64,000 bases of DNA from Elusimicrobiota bacterium (GCA_026388155.1 JAPLKI010000014.1:1-64000), one strand, 5' to 3'; numbered from the stretch's first letter, positions 40,824 through 49,807 are shown. The notes: a model not told the origin generated them from the letters alone. Numbers and translations are program-made.

Positions 40824-41324
40824 ATGAGCGAATTTATAAAAGAAGAAGAGCTGAAAAAACTGCTTGAGGACAAATTCGGAGCGGGGATCGGCGCTGTAAA
40901 TATCCAGCGCGCGCGCAGGGTATGGCTTGAGACCGCGCCTGAAAAACTGGCGGGGGTAATTGAGTTCCTGAAGACCGCGGGCTATGATCATATCTCCACC
41001 ATAACCGGTTTTGACGAGGGGGAAAACCTGGGCGCTTTTTACCACGTCACCGACACGCATATTATAGCCACTGTAAAAGTTAAAACACCCCTTTCCTCCC
41101 CGAAACTTCCCACGGTCACGGGGATATTCCCGAGCGCTATTTCCTATGAGCGGGAGCTTGAGGACCTTCTGGGCATAAAGATCGAGGGACTGCCGCCCGG
41201 CAGACGCTACCCTTTGTCCGATGATTTCCCGAAAGACCAGTATCCCCTGCGCAAAACCTGGAAAACCGCGGATTTTCAGGCCGCGGTAAAAGCAGCCGCT
41301 TCTAAAACTCCGGAGGCGAAATAA
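40824..41324 (+). CDS. NuoC-like hydrogenase subunit
   Basis: The 166-residue protein resembles the 30-kDa subunit of complex I. Signals are AGYDHISTITGFDEGENLGA, SAISYERELEDLLGIKIEGL and the C-terminal RRYPLSDDFPKDQYPLRK. It contains no cofactor site and helps assemble the small and large subunits. The stop codon TAA shares its last A with the ATG of the large subunit (TAATG). Confidence 0.88.
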   Translation: MSEFIKEEELKKLLEDKFGAGIGAVNIQRARRVWLETAPEKLAGVIEFLKTAGYDHISTITGFDEGENLGAFYHVTDTHIIATVKVKTPLSSPKLPTVTGIFPSAISYERELEDLLGIKIEGLPPGRRYPLSDDFPKDQYPLRKTWKTADFQAAVKAAASKTPEAK

Positions 41325-42517
41325 TGTCAAAGATAACCATACCGCTGGGCCCGCAGCACCCCGCCCTTAAAGAGCCGGAAAATTTCATGCTGGTATTGGA
41401 AGGCGAGCAGATAGATAAAGCCACCATAAACCTGGGCTACAACCACCGCGGCATGGAAAAAGCGGCGGAGGAACGCAATTTCATACAGAACATGTACCTG
41501 CTTGAGCGGGTCTGCGGCATCTGCTCGCATTCCCACACCACCTGCTATGTGACCAACGTGGAAGAAGCGGCCAAGGCCGAAACGCCCGAGAGAGCGAAGG
41601 CCATCCGCGTGCTTATAGGCGAGCTTGAGCGCGTTCACAGCCACCTGCTGTGGATAGGCGTCGCGGGCTACGAGATGGGCTTTGAAACGCTTTTCATGTA
41701 CACCTGGCGCGACCGCGAGCAGGTGCTTGACTGCCTGGAGCTCCTGTCCGGCAACCGGGTGCATTACTCCATAAACACCATCGGCGGCGTGCGCCGCGAC
41801 GTCACACCGGAACAGAAAGCCGAAGTATTAAAACGGATAAATTTCCTTGAAGAACGCACCAACTATTACATAAAAGTGGCCCTCGAAGAGCCGACGATCA
41901 GGGCCAGAACCGCCAATGTGGGCAAACTGCCGCACGATGTGGCCATAGAGCGCGGAGCTGTGGGGCCCACGACCCGGGCCTCGGGTGTCAAACGCGATGT
42001 GCGCAAAGACGACCCCTACCTGATATACGACAAGCTGGATTTCAACGTTATTACCTCCGACGCCTGCGATGTTTTCGGCCGCCTGGTGGTCAGGGCGCTT
42101 GAGCTGATGGAATCCTACAAGCTCATAAAACAGGTTATAAATTACCTCCCCGAAGGGCCGATAACCGTAAAAGTGCCCGCCAGGATCGCTCCGGCGGAAG
42201 TAGTCAACCGCTACGAAGCGCCGCGCGGAGAGGACATCCATTATCTGAAAACCAACGGCACCGATAAACCGGAAAGGCTTAAGGTCAGGGCTCCGACGCT
42301 TGCGAACCTCCAGTCCGTAGTCTATATGCTAGAGGGCGGGTGGCTGGCGGATGTGCCGCTTGTGATAGCCGCCATTGACCCCTGCATGTCCTGCACCGAC
42401 AGGGCGATGGTTTACGACCGGAAAACAGACAAGACGCGCATTTACGACTGGGAAGATCTGCGCAAGCTGGGCATAGAAGCCTACAAGCGCAGGGGCGTTG
42501 ATTTCAGCAGGCTGTAA
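41324..42517 (+). CDS. Group 4 [NiFe] hydrogenase large subunit (NuoD-like)
   Basis: The 397-residue subunit keeps all four Ni ligands: RVCGICSHSHTTCY near residue 62 and DPCMSCTDRAMVYD near residue 348. Retention of both CxxC pairs shows a hydrogenase and not a complex I NuoD, which has lost them. IGELERVHSHLLWIGVAGYE and GGVRRDVTP are conserved in group 4. A tail of about 45 residues follows the last ligand, so it is unlikely to be removed like that of MvhA. No own maturation gene lies in this operon. Confidence 0.92.
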   Translation: MSKITIPLGPQHPALKEPENFMLVLEGEQIDKATINLGYNHRGMEKAAEERNFIQNMYLLERVCGICSHSHTTCYVTNVEEAAKAETPERAKAIRVLIGELERVHSHLLWIGVAGYEMGFETLFMYTWRDREQVLDCLELLSGNRVHYSINTIGGVRRDVTPEQKAEVLKRINFLEERTNYYIKVALEEPTIRARTANVGKLPHDVAIERGAVGPTTRASGVKRDVRKDDPYLIYDKLDFNVITSDACDVFGRLVVRALELMESYKLIKQVINYLPEGPITVKVPARIAPAEVVNRYEAPRGEDIHYLKTNGTDKPERLKVRAPTLANLQSVVYMLEGGWLADVPLVIAAIDPCMSCTDRAMVYDRKTDKTRIYDWEDLRKLGIEAYKRRGVDFSRL

Positions 42518-42518
42518 A

Positions 42519-42600
42519 TAAGGGTAGCGGGCATAGGGCAGAGGAAGGGAATAAGGAACTCCTTCCCTAAACCCCTAACCGCTAGTCCCTAACCCCTGAG
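42519..42600. repeat. Inverted heptameric array inside the hydrogenase operon
   Basis: AGGGTAG, CGGGCAT, AGGGCAG, AGGAAGG run into GAACTCC and then TTCCCTA, AACCCCT, AACCGCT, AGTCCCT, AACCCCT; the phase of seven is kept through the centre. The array separates the large subunit gene from the H-like gene. Confidence 0.85.
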
Positions 42601-42621
42601 TTTAAACAAGGAAAGAAAAAC

Positions 42622-43587
42622 ATGCACACAGATTCTTTACTGACGTCGATGGTTTATCTTATTATTTTCCCCGGCTTTATATTCCTTACGGCCTACGGGC
42701 TTTTTTTGCAATGGGTTGACCGAAAGCTCTGCGCCGCGATGCAGAACCGCATGGGCCCGCCCTGGTATCAGACCACGGCCGACCTTATAAAACTGCTGGC
42801 CAAGGAGACCATCATCCCCGACGCCTGCGATAACGCGATGTTCAGGGTGCTTCCATATTTCGCGATAGCGGCGGTAATTTCAGCGCTGATGCTTATACCG
42901 CTCTGGAAAACGGAATCGCTTTTTATGCCTTTTCAGGGCAACATGGTAGTGGTCGTTTATCTGCTTACCATACCCACGGTCACTTTCTTTTTAGCGGGCT
43001 GGAGCTCCGCAAGCCCCTATTCGACCGTGGGCTCCATGCGCGTACTCACCCAGCTGTTCGCCTATGAAGTGCCACTGATGCTCTCGATAATCGGGCCGGC
43101 GATACTCGCGGGGTCGTGGAACCTGTCCGAAATCTCGGCGTTTTTCGCGGGGCACCCGGCGCTTATGGCGGCCCAGCTTATAGGCTTTCTGGTAGCGATC
43201 CTGGCGCTCCAGGGGAAACTTGAGCGCATGCCTTTTGATATTCCGCACGCCAAAAACGAAATAGTGGGGGGGCAGTTTACCGAGTATTCGGGCCGCCTGC
43301 TTGCTTACTTTAACCTTGCCGTTGATATGGAGCTGGTGGTGGGAGCGGCGCTTTTGAGCGCCGTCTTTTTAGGCGGGGCCTGGGGCCTTCACGGAGCGGC
43401 GGGACTCGCGCTCTTCCTTATAAAAACGCTTGCCGTCACTTTTCTGCTCGCTCTCTTAAAAGTGCTTATGGCCCGCATACGCATCGAGCAGATGGTTAAT
43501 TTCTGCTGGAAGATACTCGCGCCGATGGCCATGGTCCAGATACTTTTTGACATCTTCCTTAAATCCCGTATAGGACAATTACCATGA
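42622..43587 (+). CDS. NuoH-like membrane anchor subunit of group 4 hydrogenase
   Basis: The 321-residue protein has eight helices. Family motifs are LQWVDRKLCAAMQNRMGPPW near residue 30, QTTADLIKLLAKE, and GKLERMPFDIPHAKNEIVGG near 195, with the acidic loop that contacts the large subunit. It anchors the soluble arm to the membrane. The start is preceded by AAGGAAAG. Confidence 0.9.
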   Translation: MHTDSLLTSMVYLIIFPGFIFLTAYGLFLQWVDRKLCAAMQNRMGPPWYQTTADLIKLLAKETIIPDACDNAMFRVLPYFAIAAVISALMLIPLWKTESLFMPFQGNMVVVVYLLTIPTVTFFLAGWSSASPYSTVGSMRVLTQLFAYEVPLMLSIIGPAILAGSWNLSEISAFFAGHPALMAAQLIGFLVAILALQGKLERMPFDIPHAKNEIVGGQFTEYSGRLLAYFNLAVDMELVVGAALLSAVFLGGAWGLHGAAGLALFLIKTLAVTFLLALLKVLMARIRIEQMVNFCWKILAPMAMVQILFDIFLKSRIGQLP

Positions 43588-43988
43588 CACTGAAACCCGC
43601 AAGGATGTTCTCCGAAGTTATCACTCATCTTTTTAAAAAACCTTACACAAGCAGGTATCCCTTTGTGCCCGCCAAGGTAACGGAGCGTTTCAGGGGCCGC
43701 ATAGATTTTGACTCCGCAAAATGCATAGGGTGCCAGCTGTGCGTGCGCGTGTGCCCGTCAAAGGCCATAGCGATCCCGCTTTCCGCCGAGCAGCCGGCTC
43801 CGGTCCCGGCGGCGGAGGGACAGGCGCCCGTGCCCGCCAGGAAAAAATTTGACTGCATTATGAAGCTCGGCAGCTGCGTTTATTGCTGGCAGTGCGCCGA
43901 GACCTGCCCCAAGCAGGCCCTTATAACCACCCAGGACTTCGAACTGGCCCAACTGGACCCGGCCAAGCTTGTAAGACATTACAAGTAA
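43584..43988 (+). CDS. NuoI-like two-cluster ferredoxin subunit
   Basis: The 134-residue protein has two [4Fe-4S] motifs, CIGCQLCVRVCPSKA near residue 48 and CVYCWQCAETCPKQA near 100. It is the electron entry for reduced ferredoxin. A Pro/Ala-rich insert (AEQPAPVPAAEGQAPVPARK) between the motifs is longer than usual. It overlaps the H-like gene by four bases and ends the operon. Confidence 0.9.
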   Translation: MTLKPARMFSEVITHLFKKPYTSRYPFVPAKVTERFRGRIDFDSAKCIGCQLCVRVCPSKAIAIPLSAEQPAPVPAAEGQAPVPARKKFDCIMKLGSCVYCWQCAETCPKQALITTQDFELAQLDPAKLVRHYK

Positions 43989-44062
43989 GACAAGTCTCAA
44001 GTCTCAGGTCATAGGTTTCATAACCTTCAGCCTATCGCCCTCTCCTTATTCCCTTCGCCGCC
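43989..44062. repeat. Heptameric array before the MscS gene
   Basis: ACAAGTC, TCAAGTC, TCAGGTC, ATAGGTT, TCATAAC are followed by pyrimidine-rich words (CTATCGC, CCTCTCC). It starts right behind the stop of the ferredoxin subunit. Confidence 0.75.
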
Positions 44063-44084
44063 ATATTTTATCTATAATTTTCTT

Positions 44085-45161
44085 ATGAGCGCTGATTTCC
44101 TTTATTCCGGATTCATGCAGACCAGTTTCTGGGGCAACACGCTTTATTCTTACGCTTACGCCGTCATATTTTTCCTTGTCATCCTCGGACTCTTATATTT
44201 CCTTAAAAATGTGATCATAGGCCGCCTTAAGGCGATGGCCGAAAAGACCGAAACGGACCTGGACGATCTGGCCGTGGAACTGCTTTCCAAATTCCGCTGG
44301 TTCGAATACCAGTTGCTGGCTTTTTACCTGGCAGTCCGCCATTTAGACAGGAATCCTCTGTTCAATAAAGCCCTTAATCTGATACTGCTTATCGTTTTCA
44401 CCTACAAGGCGATACAGATCATTCGTCACCTGATAAATTACTGGATAAATAAAGTGGCGGCTCAAAGGAATCTTTCGGGCACGGCAAGAGTTTCAGTAGT
44501 GAACAGCACGCAGATAATCCTGAATATCGTGGTATGGGTGGCAGCGGTCCTTTTCGTGCTTGATAACCTTGGGGTGAATATTTCAGCCGTGCTGACGGGG
44601 CTGGGCATCGGCGGCGTTGCGGTGGCTTTGGCCGCGCAGGCCATACTGGGCGACCTCTTCAACTTTTTCGTCATTTTGCTTGACAAGCCCTTTAATATCG
44701 GCGATTTCGTGGTCTCGGACAATATTTCAGGCGCCATAGAGCATATCGGGCTTAAATCCACCCGTATACGCAGCATAAGCGGCGAAATAGTGGTGATCTC
44801 AAATTCAAATCTTCTGGCCTCGCGGATAAAAAACTTCAGGCATCTGACCAAACGGCGTGTGGCTTTCAAAACCAGCGTGGCTTACCGGACATCGCCGGAA
44901 CGTTTAAAGCGGGTGACCGCCCTTATAAAAGAAACCGTGACCGCGCAAAAAGAGGCGGAATTTGAGCGTTCCAATCTTGCGGCTTTGAGTAATTTCTCGG
45001 TGGATTTTGAAACGATTTATTATATCAACAGCCCCGATTATAACCTGTATATGACCTTGCATGAACGGGTATTGCTTGGAATTATGGACGCTTTCGCGAA
45101 AGAAGGGATAGAAGTCGCCTATTCTACCCCCACCCTTTCTATAACTAAGGAGGACATATGA
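44085..45161 (+). CDS. MscS-family mechanosensitive ion channel
   Basis: The 358-residue inner-membrane protein opens under membrane tension to release solutes. After four N-terminal helices comes the pore and beta-domain region: NLGVNISAVLTGLGIGGVAV, LAAQAILGDLFNFFVILLDK and PFNIGDFVV, then STRIRSISGEIVVISNSNLL. The C-terminal domain is standard. A TATAAT lies only six bases before the ATG, so a leaderless transcript is possible. It overlaps the next gene by ATGA. Confidence 0.92.
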   Translation: MSADFLYSGFMQTSFWGNTLYSYAYAVIFFLVILGLLYFLKNVIIGRLKAMAEKTETDLDDLAVELLSKFRWFEYQLLAFYLAVRHLDRNPLFNKALNLILLIVFTYKAIQIIRHLINYWINKVAAQRNLSGTARVSVVNSTQIILNIVVWVAAVLFVLDNLGVNISAVLTGLGIGGVAVALAAQAILGDLFNFFVILLDKPFNIGDFVVSDNISGAIEHIGLKSTRIRSISGEIVVISNSNLLASRIKNFRHLTKRRVAFKTSVAYRTSPERLKRVTALIKETVTAQKEAEFERSNLAALSNFSVDFETIYYINSPDYNLYMTLHERVLLGIMDAFAKEGIEVAYSTPTLSITKEDI

Positions 45162-46057
45162 AAAAAACACTGTTCTTTACCATGTTGTTAGCGGGCTTCA
45201 CAGCCACGGACATCGCCATAGGCCCGTGGCAGGCCAGTGGCACAGCCGCCGCCTGGGCGGCCGGGCCCAAGGCCCTGGTCACAGTAAACGGCAAGGCCAT
45301 AACCGCCGACGAGCTTACAAAGCGCCTTTGGTGGCAGCATGCCGCCCAGGGTCTCACCGACCTGGTGGACGAGCGCCTGTTGCTGGACGAGGCCGCGCGC
45401 CTGGGAGTGAAAACGGATGAAAAGGAAGCGGATAAAAAGCTTGAGGCTCTGCGCGCTAATTACAAGAACAAGGAGGAATTTCAAAAAAGCCTCAAGTCCG
45501 TGAACTGGAGCGAGCAGGACCTGAAAAACCTTTTACAAAACCAGATCCTCCTCAGGAACACCGTGCTTGCGGCGAGGAAAATAGCGGTAACGGATGAAGA
45601 CGCCAAAAGCTTCTACACTAAGAATAAGGAGCGCTTCAATACGCCCGAATCCGCCAGACTCCTTCAGATATTCGTTACTACTAAGGCCGAAGCCGAGGAC
45701 GCCTACATGGCGCTCGCGGCCGGGGCTGATTTTGCCAAGCTCTCAAGCCTTAAATCCACGGACGCGAACCTTAAGAAAAACGGCGGGAGCCTGGGCTTCA
45801 TCGCGAAAGGCATGCTGCAGCCGGAACTTGAAAAAGAGGTTTTCGCGTTAAAGCCGGGCGAATATACCAAACCCCTGGCAACCGGCACCGGATACAGCAT
45901 ACTGAAGCTGGAAGAGTTAAAACCCCCGCAGGAAGTAAGCTATGAAACCGCCAAGGAAGACATAAAGGCGGCCCTCGTAAACCAGGCTTTATCACAGGAA
46001 ATGCCGAAGTTGATAGCCGAACTGCGCGCAAAGGCAAAATTGGAAGTAGCCAAGTAG
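45158..46057 (+). CDS. Periplasmic parvulin-type peptidyl-prolyl isomerase (SurA/PrsA-like)
   Basis: The 299-residue protein has a signal peptide (MKKTLFFTMLLAGFTA), an N-terminal SurA-like helical part (VNGKAITADELTKRLWW, DLVDERLLLDEAARLGV) and a parvulin domain at about 165-260 (ARLLQIFVTTKAEAEDAYMA, KKNGGSLGFIAKGMLQPELE, FALKPGEYTKPLATGTGYSI). It assists folding of exported proteins. Overlap with the MscS gene indicates co-translation. Confidence 0.9.
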   Translation: MKKTLFFTMLLAGFTATDIAIGPWQASGTAAAWAAGPKALVTVNGKAITADELTKRLWWQHAAQGLTDLVDERLLLDEAARLGVKTDEKEADKKLEALRANYKNKEEFQKSLKSVNWSEQDLKNLLQNQILLRNTVLAARKIAVTDEDAKSFYTKNKERFNTPESARLLQIFVTTKAEAEDAYMALAAGADFAKLSSLKSTDANLKKNGGSLGFIAKGMLQPELEKEVFALKPGEYTKPLATGTGYSILKLEELKPPQEVSYETAKEDIKAALVNQALSQEMPKLIAELRAKAKLEVAK

Positions 46058-46063
46058 GGAAGC

Positions 46064-46090
46064 AAGGCTTCAGGCTGAAGACTGAAGGTC
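46064..46090. repeat. Short heptameric array
   Basis: AGGCTTC, AGGCTGA, AGACTGA, AGGTCCG: four in-phase seven-base words behind the isomerase stop. Confidence 0.6.
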
Positions 46091-46139
46091 CGAGACGGAC
46101 CGGAACCATCCGGGTTTTTAGAGTTGAATAAAGAATAAA

Positions 46140-46175
46140 AAAAGGCGGGATTGCTTTAAAGCAATTCCGCCTTTT
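46140..46175. terminator. Bidirectional rho-independent terminator
   Basis: AAAAGGCGGGATTGCTTT and its near-perfect reverse complement (one G-U type mismatch) meet at TTTAAA. Runs of A and T flank the stem. It separates the convergent isomerase and membrane-protein genes. Confidence 0.9.
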
Positions 46176-46189
46176 CAATTACTGAATTA

Positions 46190-46921
46190 CTAGGCCTCTT
46201 CTTCACTGACAACTTTAGGCCTGCCGGTAACCGCCGCGTGAACCAGGAAGTATATAACCATGCCGATAAGAATGATCTGCGTGGCGTAGAGGTAATTGGC
46301 CCCTGAGAAGGTGTAGAGCGTGTCAAAACGGCCGTACAAAAGCGAGAATCTGGCCATTACGGTGTTTCCGAATGCCGCGCCGAAGTAGATCATCAGGAAA
46401 TAAATACCGAAGTTGGACACTTTTTTTATAGCGCCCGTATGCTCGATCGAGAAGAAAAAATAAACCAGAACGCAGATAACGCCCACCGCCACGACAAGAG
46501 AATTGAACACCGTCCACGCCGACATCCCCGCGAGGTTCACGAAAGGCTGTATGGTGCCGCCTATCTGGTTGATAAAATCGGTGGCAAGTCCAGCCGGTAT
46601 CGCAAGGCCCGAGCCGTAGCCCATAAGAAAAGTGAAGCCGTAGCGGGAAATCCACGAAATTTTCGGGATGAACTGGGTCACCAGCGAAATCCCCAAAAGC
46701 GAGGGTATAATAACCAGCCAGTCGTGGTTCATGATCGGCGTCCAGACCTTGGGCTGCAAAACGCTGAAGATATAAACCTGAAACCACCAGCCCATGCCGG
46801 CCCCCAGGTAAAGGTGCTCGGCTATTTTAAAGAACGGGTTATCCTTGTAAAGGAAACTGAAAAGGAATATAGTCAGGCCGGCTGAAACCCAGGCGCCGGC
46901 TATAAGTAAAGTGTCGGACAT
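46190..46921 (-). CDS. DUF6754-operon membrane protein, fourth gene
   Basis: The 243-residue protein has about seven transmembrane helices and short loops, with a C-terminal GRPKVVSEEEA tail. Conserved-looking features are AEHLYLGAGMGWWFQVYIFS and FLMGYGSGLAIPAGLATDFI. I do not recognise a family by name. It is the last gene of a four-gene minus-strand operon that begins with the DUF6754 gene. AAGGAGCG stands before the ATG. Confidence 0.7.
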   Translation of the reverse strand: MSDTLLIAGAWVSAGLTIFLFSFLYKDNPFFKIAEHLYLGAGMGWWFQVYIFSVLQPKVWTPIMNHDWLVIIPSLLGISLVTQFIPKISWISRYGFTFLMGYGSGLAIPAGLATDFINQIGGTIQPFVNLAGMSAWTVFNSLVVAVGVICVLVYFFFSIEHTGAIKKVSNFGIYFLMIYFGAAFGNTVMARFSLLYGRFDTLYTFSGANYLYATQIILIGMVIYFLVHAAVTGRPKVVSEEEA

Positions 46922-46945
46922 AAGCGTGCACGCTCCTTCGGAAAT

Positions 46946-47770
46946 TTAAAGATACTTCAGTATGAACATCGCAATATTGGAAAAAATTATCAAAATCACT
47001 ACCATCACATGGGCCAGGCTGAGCGCGTCGATGCCGGAAGTGCCCTTACCGGGCATCTTTATAAGATACTCATACTCCGCGGCGCCTTTCATGCCGCCCA
47101 AAAGCCCTCTAAGCTGTTTCTTCTGCAGATACGGACCGTAGCCGGGCTGGCTGATGGCGGTAACGCCCCCGATCACTGGCACGCCGTATTTATCGCCCAC
47201 ATAAGCCACCCAGACATCCAGCATGGCTGTGCCGGTTATGTCCACTATAAGCGCCATATTCTTGTAATTTTTAACGCCCTGCATCACCGGCATTGACTTC
47301 GCGTCCTTCCCGTCCTTGTCCTTGTCATAAATCACATACAGGTCGGAAGCCATCTGCGTCATTACGGCCACGGCGTTGGGCTGATACGGGAAAATAACGT
47401 AGTCTTTGCCGTATTCCTTTTTTAATTCACCCGGCACGGTTGAGAAGATCTGCTCTATAAGACCGGTAGCCCCGGCTATATAGGTGACCACGCCCACACG
47501 CAAATTGTTTTTGAAGGCGTGGCGTATCATGGCTATGGCCTGCGGGTGAAGCTCCGGGCTCGTGGAAGGGTCGTAGTCAAGCGAGAACAGCACGAAAGAA
47601 CCCGCGGGCAGCTTATCCATGAAATCATAAGCGTTCTGCGAATCCCTTGCGATCTTTTTATTTATCAGGCCGAGCGGCCGCATGATGGCCGCGAACAGCA
47701 CCAGCGCCAGCGCCAGAAAGATCCAGCGCCTGTTGATTTTCAGCATTCCCTCAAGTTTTTCTTTCAACAT
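46946..47770 (-). CDS. DUF6754-operon membrane-anchored protein, third gene
   Basis: The 274-residue protein has an N-terminal anchor (about residues 16-33) and a C-terminal helix (about 252-272) around a soluble alpha/beta domain. That domain contains LPAGSFVLFSLDYDPSTSPE, LRVGVVTYIAGATGLIEQIF, YGKDYVIFPYQPNAVAVMTQ and VPVIGGVTAISQPGYGPYL. The Rossmann-like pattern hints at ligand binding, but no known active site is visible. Three bases separate it from the second gene. Confidence 0.65.
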   Translation of the reverse strand: MLKEKLEGMLKINRRWIFLALALVLFAAIMRPLGLINKKIARDSQNAYDFMDKLPAGSFVLFSLDYDPSTSPELHPQAIAMIRHAFKNNLRVGVVTYIAGATGLIEQIFSTVPGELKKEYGKDYVIFPYQPNAVAVMTQMASDLYVIYDKDKDGKDAKSMPVMQGVKNYKNMALIVDITGTAMLDVWVAYVGDKYGVPVIGGVTAISQPGYGPYLQKKQLRGLLGGMKGAAEYEYLIKMPGKGTSGIDALSLAHVMVVILIIFSNIAMFILKYL

Positions 47771-47773
47771 AAA

Positions 47774-48442
47774 TTAATCCTTGCCCAGGTATTGTCTTTC
47801 AATACCGAAAATTATTTTAAGCGAGGTTACCACCGCGCCTATGGCTATGCCTATCATAATGCCGCGCTTGCCCGCCACGGCGGGCACATGCATTATCCAG
47901 TCTACCACGTCGGAAATGCCGCAGCTTGTCCAGCCGAGCAGCTTGTCCCATATTATCTGGCCAAGCGGCACATTGCCGAGTATAAGGATCATGGCCGCCA
48001 CAAAAAGCACAAAAGCCTGCAGCGATTTTATCCTGAAAGATTTATAGGCGGTGGAAACTATGTAAAAAGCCAGCACCGCGAACATCGTGGCTGAAAGCGG
48101 GTTGTATATGTATTGGAAAGCCCAGCCAAGCCAGGTGAGGCTGGCCCCGTTCATATTCTTGCCGTGGCTTATGCAGGCCGGCACGGCTATGGCAAGAAAT
48201 CCGATGTAAACAAAAAGGCTGTAGCCCCAGCCATCGGCCTTGCGGCTTATTTTGGCGTAATGGGAATAAAAAAGGCTTATAAGTCCAAGGAAAAACGCGA
48301 AGGCCGACACGATATTTTCCCATTTATTCATGGTTTCAAGAAAGTCAACCGAGGTCTTATGCGGCACATAATAGGAAAGCAGCGTCAGCATGCCGAAAAC
48401 GAAGACTATCGCCAAAGGTATATATTTTTTTATCAGTTTCAT
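47774..48442 (-). CDS. DUF6754-operon membrane protein, second gene
   Basis: The 222-residue protein has about seven transmembrane helices. A small loop holds ISRKADGWGYSLFVYIGF, and SHGKNMNGASLTWLGWAFQY lies before the fourth helix. The family is not recognised. Its leader consists of the heptameric array at 48457, with no strong Shine-Dalgarno sequence. Confidence 0.65.
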   Translation of the reverse strand: MKLIKKYIPLAIVFVFGMLTLLSYYVPHKTSVDFLETMNKWENIVSAFAFFLGLISLFYSHYAKISRKADGWGYSLFVYIGFLAIAVPACISHGKNMNGASLTWLGWAFQYIYNPLSATMFAVLAFYIVSTAYKSFRIKSLQAFVLFVAAMILILGNVPLGQIIWDKLLGWTSCGISDVVDWIMHVPAVAGKRGIMIGIAIGAVVTSLKIIFGIERQYLGKD

Positions 48443-48456
48443 AAATTCCCAGACCC

Positions 48457-48491
48457 GCTATTAGCCATTTGCTATTTGCTATTCACTGTAT
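48457..48491. repeat. Heptameric array in the DUF6754 operon
   Basis: GCTATTA, GCCATTT, GCTATTT, GCTATTC, ACTGTAT: five in-phase seven-base words fill the gap between the first and second gene of the operon. Confidence 0.85.
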
Positions 48492-49807
48492 TAATAAGCC
48501 TTGAAGAGGTTATCTATCACGCGCGTCAAGGTGGTCCAGTGCAAAAGTCCGCCTATGGACACAAGGATAACACCCACGGTCACGGACAACATCACCACCA
48601 GTTTGCCGAAGTCCTGCGCTTTAAGCGCGCTTAAAAGCATGGGCTCCTTTGAAAGGTAGGCGCCGGCGGCGTAAAGTTCCTCTCCTATCAGCGTATAATC
48701 GCAGGCGGTAAAAAAGAAAGGCAGCTGCGACTCGGAGTCGGTGCCGGCTATCTGTATGGCGCCGGTGGTCGCGCCCACTTCCGCAAGCAGCAGGGATTCC
48801 GCCATAAAGTAGCCTATAAAGAAGCAGGCGGCGGGTTTTTCACGCGAGATCATGCCGTCCACGGAAGCGGCGTATGAAAACTGGTCGGAGCTGATGAACT
48901 GGTTGATGTCTTCCCTGTAGGAATCGGGGCGGCCGGCTTCAAGGAAAGCCTGTTTAACCACCTCTTTTGACACCGTCATCACTATCGGGTCGTAATGGGG
49001 AACTTTTATGGTGCTGTCATACTGCGCCACTTTCTTGGAGACCTCGCCCAGTATGAATGTGGACGCGATGGTGGAAATGGTGCTCATGCCGCCGATGCCG
49101 GGCACGTAAAAGATCGGCTTGCCCATTTCGGTGGCGCGGCCTATGGCTTCGTCTATGGCGTCAAGGCCCGCTATGCGGCGGATGAACAGCCCTTTCTTCT
49201 TCGCGTGGGAAACCGCCCAGAAAAAGACTATGGTGACAAGTATCAGCAGCACCAGGTTGTTCAACCTGTCCAGGCGGAACCAGTTGCTCGCCGTCGCGCT
49301 GGAAACCGTTCCGCTTTCCAGTACGGCCGTGCCGCTCGTTTTTGAGACCTTAAATTGGAACACGGGCCCGTCCTCAAAATCGCCGAAATAATTATTGAGC
49401 TCAACTTTAAACGCATAAACCTTTTCATGCGCTTTCCAGGCCCAAAAAGGCAGATGCATATGTTTTGACATTCTTTCGCCGGATGGGAATTCCACCGCCT
49501 GTATCCAGCCTCCGGTTTCAAGGCTTGAGACAAAAACCCGGTAAAGCGTACCTTCCGGGGCCGCGGTATCAGCGTCCCATGTAAGCAAAGCCGTTCCGCC
49601 GGAATCGTAAGGCATATCCTGGGCCTTAAGCCCCGCTATGGGGGTCAGGACGGGTTTAAGCGCCTGATTATCCGCCTTGGCCGTTTTATGGGCCGGCGGT
49701 TTCTGGGAGAGCTTCTTCAGGGGGGCGGCGGGGGCGGCAAAAACGGAGGAAGCGGTTAAAAACAATGTAAGCAGCAATAAACTGAATTTGGTTTTATTAT
49801 TTAGCAT
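48491..49807 (-). CDS. DUF6754 domain membrane protein
   Basis: The 438-residue protein has a signal peptide (MLNNKTKFSLLLLTLFLTAS), a fibronectin-like beta domain (LLTWDADTAAPEGTLYRVFV), a transmembrane helix near residue 190 and the cytoplasmic DUF6754 domain. The latter has IDEAIGRATEMGKPIFYVPG, FILGEVSKKVAQYDSTIKVP, GAIQIAGTDSESQLPFFFTA and CDYTLIGEELYAAGAYLSKE. The family occurs in several poorly studied phyla and in archaea; the function is unknown. I chose ATG 49807 because the signal peptide begins there. A TATTAT lies seven bases upstream. Confidence 0.8.
   Translation of the reverse strand: MLNNKTKFSLLLLTLFLTASSVFAAPAAPLKKLSQKPPAHKTAKADNQALKPVLTPIAGLKAQDMPYDSGGTALLTWDADTAAPEGTLYRVFVSSLETGGWIQAVEFPSGERMSKHMHLPFWAWKAHEKVYAFKVELNNYFGDFEDGPVFQFKVSKTSGTAVLESGTVSSATASNWFRLDRLNNLVLLILVTIVFFWAVSHAKKKGLFIRRIAGLDAIDEAIGRATEMGKPIFYVPGIGGMSTISTIASTFILGEVSKKVAQYDSTIKVPHYDPIVMTVSKEVVKQAFLEAGRPDSYREDINQFISSDQFSYAASVDGMISREKPAACFFIGYFMAESLLLAEVGATTGAIQIAGTDSESQLPFFFTACDYTLIGEELYAAGAYLSKEPMLLSALKAQDFGKLVVMLSVTVGVILVSIGGLLHWTTLTRVIDNLFKAY

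Noticed and set aside
34492-43988. Respiratory complex I
   Set aside because: The D-like protein keeps both CxxC nickel-ligand pairs, the B-like protein is short, and E-, F- and G-type genes are missing; it is a group 4 hydrogenase.
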